A stretch of 64,000 nucleotides of DNA from contig SMOI01000045.1 of NCBI GenBank assembly GCA_008000375.1, forward strand, positions 1 to 64,000. Reading direction: 5' to 3'. Position 1 is the first letter of the stretch, and every line of letters begins with the position of its first letter. Positions 1 to 12,000 of this stretch are shown here, one piece after another. The position numbers and the translations under genes were made by a program. The notes under the pieces were generated by a model. The model saw only the letters and a program-made list of their open reading frames with translations, did no database searches and was not told where the DNA came from. Source of the stretch: Poteriospumella lacustris (taxonomy: Eukaryota; Sar; Chrysophyceae; Chromulinales; Dinobryaceae).

Positions 1-3000
1 GCAGATTCTGCACGTGTTGACGTATATTCTCTCCAATCTACCATCGGGACGTCTTCCGCGGCGAGTGAACTGGTGGTTGCATCCTTAGCGGTGGAGTCGC
101 TCTCACAACTTGTATGGAGATCTATCTCCACGCTTTGCAATGTGTCCAGTGGAATCATCGTGTCCAACAGCTCAATAGTCGCTCAGAACTTGACGGTTTT
201 TTCGGACACCTTGTTCGTAGACACTGACGCTTCTATTACCGCATCTGAGAAGGGGTTTGAAGTAGCCAGTGGTCCTTCCGCAGGCTCTGCAGCTGCCTTA
301 GGCGCTTCTGGTGGTACGTATGGAGGAAGAGGTGGACCAGCCAAGATCGATGCGGCTGGAAGTACTTACGGTTCGGTCATTCACCCAAGACAGTTTGGCA
401 GTGGTGGAGGAGCTGGATACTTTGGCACCAGTAGCAAGGGAGGAGTAAGCGGGGGTCTCATCATCATTCGATCAAATATTACCACTGTTGATGGCTTGAT
501 CAGCTCTGACGGTGGGGCAGGTCTTTATGGTGGTGGAGGTGGATCTGGGGGTAGCATTGCCATATACTGTACCTATCTCTCTGGCGATGGCTCGCTGAGC
601 ACCAATGGTGGCGATGGTGGCTTTTCGGGTGGATTGTTATCCGGTGGAGGAGGAAGCGGTGGAAGAATTGCCTTACATGCGGACATTAACGCCTTCAATG
701 GTACAATTAAGAATTACGGAGGTTTCACTCAACCAACGTATGACTTGCTCACGAACGAACAAAGTGGTGCGGGAACGACATTTTTCCTCACCCGGTCAGT
801 TCAAGCAGTGCTCGTCTCGGATCAGGCCGTGAGCAATTACGTAACACATGTTGTTGATCAACGCGAACTTTCGTCTGATTGGGTGAACCGGCGATTGACC
901 CATCAGTACCTTCGAGGTGGCGAATTGCTGGATGACCAAACGTCGTTTGATTCCACCGTGGGATCGTGCAATGTGGACTTGCATGTTGTTGGTGCCTCCC
1001 CACTTACACTTGCGATGTCTTCGTTTTGTCTTCATCGTATCTTCGGGTCAGGTGAAGCACAGGTACACCTTCGCAACGGAGTCAACGTTACTTTGTTGGA
1101 CAACGACCTCACCTTGGATGGCGTCAACATGACGATTTTTGACGCAATTTTACCGACGACGGCGAATATCACCATCAAGAACAATGCTTCGTTGGGATTC
1201 CAGAATCTCGATCACCTCTTGTCGCCCGTCAATCAGAACCATGGTTACTACCACCTACAGCGATTGGAAGTGTTCCCAGGCGGAAGTGTGGTGTTTCACA
1301 ATGCCACCACATTTCAAGTGGATGAGTTGATCTTGCATACGAACAGTACTATTGAGTTGCATGGCGATGTTTCCTTGATATCATCGTCGGTGTCATTGAA
1401 CGGCGTTCGCGTGATGAGTTGGTCCCATACTCCCTGCTCGTTGCACATTGCCAATACGTCCGTTGTGTCGTGGAAAACCACCAGCGATCCGCTGGTGCAG
1501 CTCAGCTACTCGTCGTTGATAATCGAAGGATCCGTGAACGTCACTGCTACCAGTGCATTGGTTGAATACGAGCCCTCGACGTCGAGTAGCGATACGGCGA
1601 GCACTGTCACCGTTGCCAGTGGGGGCAAATTGATGATTCCCCTGGATGGCGCGCTGACGTTGAGTGTTCCCTTGCAATGTTACAACTTGTCCTCCGTTAA
1701 TGTCGTTGGCTCTTTGACACTGCAGCGTGGAGGTCGAACGCGAGGTCAGTCATTGATTCATACCATGGCATCCTCAGCGAGGGTTTACGTTGAAAGCGAT
1801 GAGTTCGTGTTGGGTACCGAGGCCATCCTTCGAGGTATTGGCCAATGGTCGATTTCCAATTTCGGTGTTCTGCAATTGCCACCGTTATTACCGGCTACAT
1901 CCGCACCGATCTATGTCAACTCGGCGGGAATGGTGCGTGTGAAATCATCGTCCGCGACATCGACGTTTTCGCTGCTCTCCAATATCGTTCTCGAAGTGGA
2001 TGGTACCTTTGAAATTGCGGCAAATGCCACGGCCACCGTTGAAGATTTGGATCTATCCGGTGGTGATATCCACTTCCTTTCGAATGCGTCCACATTGAAC
2101 ATTGATGGATCAGGAAGTGTGTGGGGTGAAGGGCTGGTTTATGGTCCCGGCTTGGTATCGGTGCGAAGTAGCGGATCATTGTACATGACCACGTCGGTGT
2201 TCTCCACCAATAGTGATTTACGTGTTGAAGAAGCAACAATATCTGTATCGGGATACCTGCAGGTATCCGATATTGATGTGTATTGGGCGCGTGGTGCATC
2301 GGTGGTCAACTATGGCACACTAAACTTCACCGATACCGTCTCATGGATCTACAATCGAAGTATTCTTGCTTTTCAAGATCTTGGATACCGTTTGTACGAT
2401 GTTCCGCAGGATGGAACAGTGATTCTCCACAATCGAACCAAGGAAGAGTGTGCAAAGGTCTGCTTATTCGAAGATGTGACGCTCTATACCGAAGTGGCTA
2501 TGCAAATGTACGAATCGGCCACCAGTGAATGTGTCTCGTTGGTATTCAACGAAGGATTGCAAGCGTGCAAATTCTTCATTGATCGATTTGCTGAGAAAGA
2601 AACGACATTCACGAATGCTTCGTGGCTGTCGTGGCAAGTGTACAACAAGGTTGAATCATGGGCAACGGCTCCATCGTTCACAAATGCCTTCGGGGGAGTG
2701 GTCAACGTTGGTATTGATGGCAACGCCAGCTTTGGGTTTCCAATCTCAAATGCGGGTAACGTGAATATCTACGGTTCGAGAAGCACCTTCCTTTGTGATG
2801 GCGGATACGAACAAGTGACCAGTGGATCCTTGCATTTGTCGGATGGCACGTTCGAAATGACTTCGACCAACACGTTTACACGGAATGCCAATATCAATGT
2901 GTTGAGTGGTGACGTAAGCGGCACTGGCACTCTGCGATACATGGGAAATTCTTCCGACGGCGCGGCGAATTGGACGGCTTTAACGATGACGAGTACATCC

Positions 3001-6000
3001 TTGACCATTGATATCCAATCTACTGTCTATGTCTACGGTGATGTTCCGTCGCTGGAGGTGAAATTCTTCCATGTGCACGACTATGGCCTGTTCAAATTGC
3101 AAACATCGTCGTTGACATTGACCGTGACGTCTCAATTGCATATCAGTTCATATGGTCTCATGAGCAGCACCGATGGTGGACCGGTGACATCGGATACGGT
3201 GTGTTCAACCTGTTTCGATTACAACATTACGGCGAACACCGTTGTGATCGAATCGGGAGGTCAGTTGAGTATGGCGCTGGGCTATTTGACTGCCGACAAT
3301 GTCACCGTATATGCTCAAGGAAGTATTGTTGCGGACAGTCGTGGATATGATGCCGTGTCTTCTGCTGCTCTCAGTGCAGATACATACAGTTTGACCGGCG
3401 CATATGGTAAATTAGGATGCAATGGAGGTGGTCATGCTGGTCCAGGAGGCTTTGGCCAACAAGCGGCTGCAACAGATTTTGACCTATTGGATTCGTACGT
3501 TGTGCATGGACGATTGAACGAAGGATACACGTGGGGCTTTGCAGGAGGTCGTTGGTCCAGTACGAACAGTGAAGCCTCTCGTGGAGGTGGTACCGTGATT
3601 ATTCAATGCTCTACGTTGATGGTGGACGGTCGTGTCTCCAGTAATGGCCACTCTGTGAGTGAGGAAGACTTGTCCGGTGGTGGTGCGGGAGGCTCTGTAC
3701 GTATCTTGGCAACATCCTTGTCAGGTTCAGGGACACTCTCAGCAAATGGTGGCCGTGGTGGCTCCTTCACGTACTCCACCGGTGGCTCTGGTGGTGGCGG
3801 AGGAGGTGGACGCGTAGTGGTCTATACCAAAGATCTTTCAAACTTTCTGGGATCGTATGCTGCTGAAGGAGGTGATGGCTATCAGGCTGGATCTCCTGGC
3901 ATCATTTACATTGGCAATTTGACGTCGAAATCACACGGTACCTTGATGTGTGGCACCACCACGAGTAGTTTCACCAACGGCAATGTCAACCCACGAGTCG
4001 CCAAGTACGCCATTGTTTCGGAACCCATCGTCTTCCGAACGGTGGATTATGTGATCCTCAACAATGACTGTCAATTGTTGTTACAAACCGATGAGCGAAC
4101 CGCTCATATTGGTCACATCACGGGTGATGGTACGGGTGCGCTGGTGATATCCAACCGCACCATTCTGAATACGTACACCATCGACACCGCCACGAGTACG
4201 TTTACGAACAATTCGATGTATCTCTCTCAGGCTACTGTCGTCGTAGTGTCGGGTGAGCTGTTGTCAACAGCGGTGACGATTGATACCGGTGGCGTGTTGG
4301 CATTGACGCAAGGAGGGGGAAGCAGTGTCTACAACACGTCAGTGTATAGCTTTGAGAATGTCACCGTCCACGGAGAATTGCGGTACGACTACATGACTAC
4401 GCGGGATGAGTCCTCGGCCTTCCGTCCCGTCGAAGTGCATGTGGGAGATACGTTGTACGTTTCTGCACAGGGCAAGATTTCAAGTGATGCACAAGGTCGT
4501 ATTGGAGTGTACGACGCAGAGGGATGCACGTATGGCAGTGTCTCTGGATGTGGAGAATTTGGAGCTGTTGGTGGCGGAGGAGGTGGACATGGTGGGTACG
4601 GTGGAAGCGGGTTTGAAGGCGGTGGGGGTCAACCTCACGGATCGGCGATGGCTCCGATTGAATTCGGCAGCGGAGGAGGTGGACGATGGCCAGGAGTTGC
4701 GGGTGGTACAGGAGGAGGTAGTATTTACCTGAATGTTACCACGCTAGCCTTGTATGGTACCATATCAGCGGATGGTGCGGAGGGCAGCGGATCAGGAACG
4801 GGCGGTGGATCTGGTGGTTCTGTCTACATTCTCTCGCAACGATTGTTTGGTACCGGCCTCATTCATGCGAATGGTGGCGATGGCCTCTTTTCGAATGTCC
4901 ACTTTGGTGGAGCTGGAGCAGGTGGAAGAGTCTTGGTCGTTTGTGATACCTGTCAACATGTGGCGAGTTATTCCACTGACACGGCGTCGGCGTTGCTGGT
5001 CAATGTTACCGCGCATGCAGGTTCCTATCGATATGTTCTGGACAGTGGCAAGCAAGATTTCCAAGTTCCATTGTGGGAAGACTTCGGCTATTCCTTGAAG
5101 GAATGGTTGACGACTATGCCTTCGCACGGTGGAGCGGGCAGTGTCGTCTTCCGTCACGGCAGTTCACAAGCCTTGAAGATTGAAAATCCCGCAGACATCG
5201 TCGCGAACGCTACAACCAAGGTGTGCATGCAATACGTGGTCAGTTCCTCGTATACATTGAACTGTACACGCTTCCCGTTCGCCTTGTCTGGTGGAGTAAC
5301 ACCATGGCTGGAAAGTGGAGAGACATTTGACTTAGTGGAAGTGGATCAAAATGCCTGGTTCCGCTTGCACGATGACGTGTCTCTGACGGCTTCAACGTTG
5401 GACATGGATGCTACAGGATTGGTGGAAGTGGTGGGTAATTGGACGTTTGGTTCCTCGGTAGCATTGTCGGAAGGAACATTCGTATTGAATGGGTTCCTCA
5501 TCGGTGCGGATGACGTCACCTTGAGCAACGGGTTTAATTTCAGCATTGCACCCAATGCCAGTTGGTATCAAGATGCGTCCACGTATGGATCGACGGCGTC
5601 GTCGTATTCCTTTGTCTACGATCCTGCGAATCTGGTGACGAGTGTTCTGAATACGTCGTCTATCACTATTCAATCGCAAGCAGGTATCACGTTTCTGGGC
5701 GGAAGTATATACGGAGATCAACGTGCAGTGCTGTATGTCACCTCGATGTCCCTTGAAGATACGAATGCGTACGTGACAGCCACTGGTTTTGGGTATCCTT
5801 CGCTGGGTGTTGGATCGACGGCCATTACCAAGAACGAGACGATTCTTAACCATCAAGCTTCAGGCAATATCAGTCAAGCAGACGGTGGGTTTCATGCTGG
5901 ACGTGGCGGTGGATATTACTATTCCTATCCATCCCTTGGCAATGCCTTCCATCCCGTTGCCTATGGAGCTGCTGGTGGGTCTACGTTTCAAGCGGCTGGT

Positions 6001-9000
6001 AGCAACGGGGGCGGAGCTATCCACATTGTTGCTCGTAACAGCTTGCATGTCGCCGGTGTCATTTCCGCCAATGGTGTCTCCTGCATTGAATCGGATGTGC
6101 GCTTGTTGAGTCAAGCTGGTGGAGGAGCGGGTGGCAGTATTTGGCTGGAAGTCCGGAACGGAAATTTGACCGGCAATGGCACGTTGTCGGTGACTGGTGG
6201 TAGCGGATGTACCACTGGAGGGGGTGGTGGAAGCGGTGGACGTATCGCTATTTACTCGGCGGAGGCGTCGTTGCCAAGTTTCACCGGTTCTCTGTTGGCT
6301 GGTGGTGGAAGTCAAAATGCAGCTGCTACCCTCACCGCTGCAGTGTACCCACCGGCTGGTGGAACCGTGTACATCTCCGATGTCTCCTTGTCCACGAGCA
6401 TGCTGACCAGTACGAACGATGGTACGGCGGGTGGATCTGCTGTGGCCGTGACAACGAGTTGTGATTACCCCGAAGGATACAGCTTGTATCACGCGGGGCA
6501 ATTCAGTACGGCGGATGTGGATTTGGAATTGTCCTCGTGCATCTTCGAAATTGATGGTTCGGTCACATCCTGGGCATCCATTCCAACATTAGCATCTGCC
6601 TTGTCTTCCCAGGGTTCCTTCACCCACGTGACCGTGGCCAACAATGCGACCGTGTTGAGTACCACGTCTTTGACGATTTCCGATGTGACGTTGCAAGTGA
6701 AAGATAGCACCGTCTTCTTTGTCCAAAACTTGACGATGAACACTGATGCAGGTCTGGCAATATCAACCTTTGGCAGTGCCATTGTTGGTATCTCTGCTGC
6801 AGATGCGAGTACCATTCATTCCGCCACCCAACCGTTGGTGAACATTTCCACCTTACTGACGTCCTATGCCGATCCTATTCGACCGTATGGACTGTCGTGT
6901 GTCACAGGTGAAGTGATCACGTTGTACAACAACAGTCGAGTGTCTTATCTGACGACGGAAGGACGCGGGTGGGAAGACTCCAACGTGTTTGAAGCAACCA
7001 CCCTGACCGTGGATCACAATGCGACGATTGCAGCCAAAGCCGTCGTTCTCAATCGTGCTATGGCATGGGATGCCAGTCAAACGTATGCTTACTTCGGTGC
7101 TTCCTCAGAAGCGGCCTTGCATGGCGGTGCATCGGGTGGTGGTCATGCTGGCTATGGATTGGCCGGCTCACAAAGCACGGCGGTCGCGAGTAGTCGTGGT
7201 AATTTACTCTTCCCTTACGGTCCTGGTGGTCCCGGTGGCAATGACCGTGCTCTGCAAGCCTACGGTGGTGGCGGTGGCGGTGGTTTACGTTTCTTAGTGT
7301 ACGATACGTTTGAATTGAATGGGAAAATTGATGTGAGTGGAGGTTCCGCCAGCTTGAGTACCCAAGCAGGCGGAGGTGCCGGAGGATCAATTTACATCGA
7401 TTGTCCTCGTGCGTATGTGACGGGCAATGGTCATTTGTATGCGAATGGTGGTCATGGAGGAGTCTCGTCGTCTACGACGCAACATGGTGGGGCTGGTTCA
7501 GGTGGTGTGATTGCCCTGCGAGCGTGTGTCGACTTATTCACGGGGCAATTCGAAGCGAAAGGAGGATTGGCGGTGCGAATGCCCGACTGGCTGCCGGTGA
7601 AGTTGACCACGTCCGAGTACAGAAAAGCATTGGCGCAACGTGGATTGGTCGCTTCAACGACCAGTTATCGTAAGATTCAACAAGTGAATGCTGCTCCGAG
7701 TGGTGTCGTATCTCGGCATGCCAATCAAAGTTCATCGGTGGGTATCAGTGGATCGCTCTTGACCCACGCGCAATGCCAACAGAATGGTTACGGATGGAAT
7801 TCCCCGACGTATCAGCTGTCATATTTGGGTTCCCATGGTCATACACTGTCAGCGATCCAAGCGGGTGAGGAAGTAGATGCGTCATTGGTAGCGGCCATGG
7901 TCTCGTCCATGCAGCTTTCGGATGTCTATTCCATCTCGGAGGTGGTGGAGCATACGACGACGTTGTCCTTGCCCATTGGCACGTTCAATATTACCCATTT
8001 GAAAACGAATCATTTCGCCATGGCCGGTAGTCATTTGATGATCCAAGGAACGGGTACCTTTGCACCACAGACAATTGTCGGCGATGGAGATTCCCTGGTC
8101 ACCTTAGGGGGTCGTATGCAAGTGATTCCCGATCCAGATTTCCGATTCGCCAACATGACGTGGAATTTCACCGATATTTCCTGCATCGCTGATGGTGGAC
8201 AAACCCTCGAAATCACCGATGGTGGACAGTTGCAAATATTCAATGTCGATTTGACGAATGCGAACGTGGCGTATCCGGCGGATGTACGAACGTTTTTGAC
8301 GGGCAATTGCACCATTTCGTTTGAAGAGATCTCGTTGGACAATGACGCGCGTTTGATGGGATCGAAAGTGTCGTTGTCGACGGAAACGGTGACGTTGCAA
8401 CGCAATTCATCGATTACAGCGACCGCTTGTGGACCTTATGGTGGTGCTGGTGGTTACGATGCCACCTCTGGATATGGTTATGGAAGCGGTAAAATGAATG
8501 AAATTGGTGGAGATGGTGGAGGCTTTGGTGGTCATGGCGGACAAGGTCTGATGTCCCTGTATCGTCAGATCACTGAAGATTTCAATCTCGATGGATCGGG
8601 TGGTGAAGTATATCTCAACGACAGTTCGTTGGGCAGCTTTGGGAGTCGCAACAGTTCCAAATATGGCGACTATTTGTTACCGATTCAAATGGGCAGTGGA
8701 GGAGGTGGCGATCAGCAGCACTTTGGTCGAGGTGGACGGGGCGGAGGAGTGGTCATGCTGTATGTTCACGGCCATATCTACATGGATAGTGGCAGCGAGA
8801 TCTCTGCGGATGGTGAATCGGTGTACGGGGGAGGAGGAGGTGGATCCGGTGGGAGTGTCTGGATCCGGCATGTGGATGGTACACGCGTGATCACTGCGAA
8901 TCCCACCGTGATTTACCGCGGCGATGTCGTGGGATCCGGACGTATCAGTGCCGATGGTGGTAAGACATGCCCGCAATCAGGATGTATGGTCTCTCCGGAT

Positions 9001-12000
9001 TATCCGGGTGGCTTTGGTGGAGGAGGACGTGTCCGCATCGAGAAAGTGACGACGCTGTTTGCAGGGACTTTGTCTGCTCGTTCAGGAGCGAGTAACACTT
9101 CATTGAGTTCCTTGGCCATGAGCAAAATGGGTACCGTGGTACGTATTCCAGCGATTTCTACGTTGATTTTGAATCAAACCGCGGCGGGAGACCCGGTGCT
9201 GGACATTGTTTTCACTGAACCTCCAGCATATTTGATTCAAACGATTACATCACGTGGTCAGGGTAGTGGAGATCGCTATGCGGTAAATGCATCGGATGCC
9301 ATTGTGAGAGGATATTGGACGTTGGGTTACCAAGCCAAGTATGGCCACGATACACTCTTGTCTGCCCAAGCTACGGCTAGTGAAGTACAAGCAGCACTGG
9401 TGAGTTTAGGTCATCCAGATCTCTCCAAAGTCTCTGTGGCACGCAATCCATCGGATACCAATGGCTGGGAATGGCGGGTTACCTTTCAGAATTTCCCCGA
9501 TCGGATTACACCGATTGTTGTCGACAACAGTCACTTGTACTGTACGTCGGGTCAACCCAGTCTCACCGTAGAGATTTTTTCGCCGTACAACGACAGTTAT
9601 GCCACCGATTACTTGGGAGACAATGATGCTCCGGCCAGCTATGATGCATCGGAATTGTCAGGGATGTTGTCGTTCAACTACGGCATCTTGTCGTCGCAAT
9701 CGTATGCCTATTGGCGGAACGTGCGTACGCTTCGTGTGGTGCCGGTCAATGGTACGTACAATGACTACAAGGCTTTGGAAGAAATACTGGTCCTGGAATC
9801 GATATTCTTGATCCCCAATGAGGCCGGGTTTGTTTCATCGTTGAGTCCTCCGTACCTGAAGGAATACTACGATCCCAACTGGAAGTTTCCGACATCGTTG
9901 CCAACCAATCAACCTTCAATGCAACCGTCGGGACAACCGTCGGGTCAACCGTCGGGTCAACCGTCGGGTCAACCATCATCTCAACCGACGATGCAACCAT
10001 CCATGCAACCATCGTCGCAACCATCCATGCAACCGTCGTCTCAACCATCACGACAGCCATCGATGCAACCGTCATCTGAACCTTCCATGCAACCATCGTC
10101 TCAGCCAACATCTCGTCCTACCAGACAACCAACGATGCAGCCCACGATGCAGCCTTCAGCGCAGCCTACACGACAACCCAGTATGCAGCCATCGTCACAA
10201 CCGTCTGGTGTTCCTACCGGGCAGCCCAGTTCACATCCATCAATGCAACCCTCTTCACAGCCAACCTCGTCACCAACCGGTCAACCCACGATGCAGCCGA
10301 GTATGCAACCATCAACGCAACCTACGTCGTCACCAACGGGCCAGCCCACGATACAGCCTACCATGCAACCTTCCTTGCAACCTTTTTCGCGCCCCACTGG
10401 ACAACCATCCAGACAACCTACGATGCAACCCTCGCGTCAACCCTTTTCACGACCCACCGGGCAACCTTCTCGGCAGCCCACGTCACGGCCAACGATGCAA
10501 CCAACCTCTCAACCATCGTCCAGCCCCACCAAACAACCTACCTCTCGCCCAACTGGTCAACCTTCACGACAGCCGTCTTCGAGACCTACTGGACAACCAA
10601 CGCGGCAACCGTCTCGACAACCATCGACACAGCCATCGTCTCAACCAACCAATCCTACCGGTCAGCCATCGTCGCAGCCTACCAACCCAACGAGTCAACC
10701 GACACGACAACCGTCACGGCAACCATCTTCTCAACCAACGATGCAGCCCTCGTACCAGCCTTCAAGTCAGCCCTCGAACCACCCAACGGCCCAACCAAGC
10801 GACCAGCCATCATCTTCCCCAACCGATCAACCATCGTCTCGCCCAACGGGACAACCAACCGATCAACCATCATCCCGTCCAACAGGACAACCTTCGTCTC
10901 AGCCGTCTTCGCAGCCCACTGGGCAGCCCACGAAGCAACCAAGTAGACAACCAACCAGTCAACCGACACGACAACCGACACGTCAACCCACTGCACAGCC
11001 TTCGCGACAACCATCTCGGCAGCCGACGGCTCAACCTTCACGACAACCAACGTCTAAACCGACGAAGCAACCTACGTCACAGCCCTCTTCCAAACCCACT
11101 CAGCAGCCAAGCAGTCGGCCTTCGTCCGCACCTTCCACACAACCTTCATCCAAACCGACGAATCAGCCTTCTTCCCATCCGACAGGCCAACCTTCGGTTC
11201 AACCTTCGTCGCAACCGTCGGGTTGCCCCACGTCACAACCTTCGATGCAACCAACGGCACAACCGTCGGGTTGCCCCACGTCACAACCCTCTGACCAACC
11301 TTCGAAGCAACCTACCTCACGACCTTCCCATCCATCGAGTCAACCGTCGTCGAGTCCGACAACGCAACCCAGCGTTTTTCCTTCGGCACATCCTTCTGGT
11401 CAGCCATTCTCTAGTTATCCGACCAGTGCCCCCTCTGGGCAACCGAATGCGAGACCTTCTGGCGTACCAACTCGGCAACCGTCGTCTCAACCGTCGTCTC
11501 AACCATCGGCGCTTCCCAGTAGTCAGCCGTCAGCTCACCCGTCAGGTTCACCAACGTCACAGCCATCCGCTCAGCCATCCGGCTCACCAACCGATCAGCC
11601 TTCTTCGGAACCCTCATGCCAACCAACATCCCAACCCACGGTTCATCCCACATCTCAACCACAAGGCAGCCCAACGACGCAGCCATCGTCACAACCTTCA
11701 TTGATACCGACTTCCCAACCGACGTCATCGCCAACTACGCAGCCAACAAGTCAGCCATCCACTCACCCGTCGTTGCAACCGGCGGCACATCCAACCAGTC
11801 AACCCAGTGATCAACCATCATCGCAACCAACTTCCTCACCAACATCGCAGCCATCGGAACAACCGACCGTTCAACCAACGGCAGACCCAACGACACAGCC
11901 TAGTGGACAACCAAGTGGTCAACCAAGCTCTCGCCCATCGCAACAACCTACCTCACACCCAAGTTCTCAGCCGGCCAGTGCACCCAGTTCTCAACCAACT

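Noticed and set aside
10208-11704. 498-codon second-frame ORF (and others) in the PT-repeat tract
   Set aside because: Frame-shifted reading of the 12-bp coding repeat; low-complexity Asn/Arg/His text with no start context.
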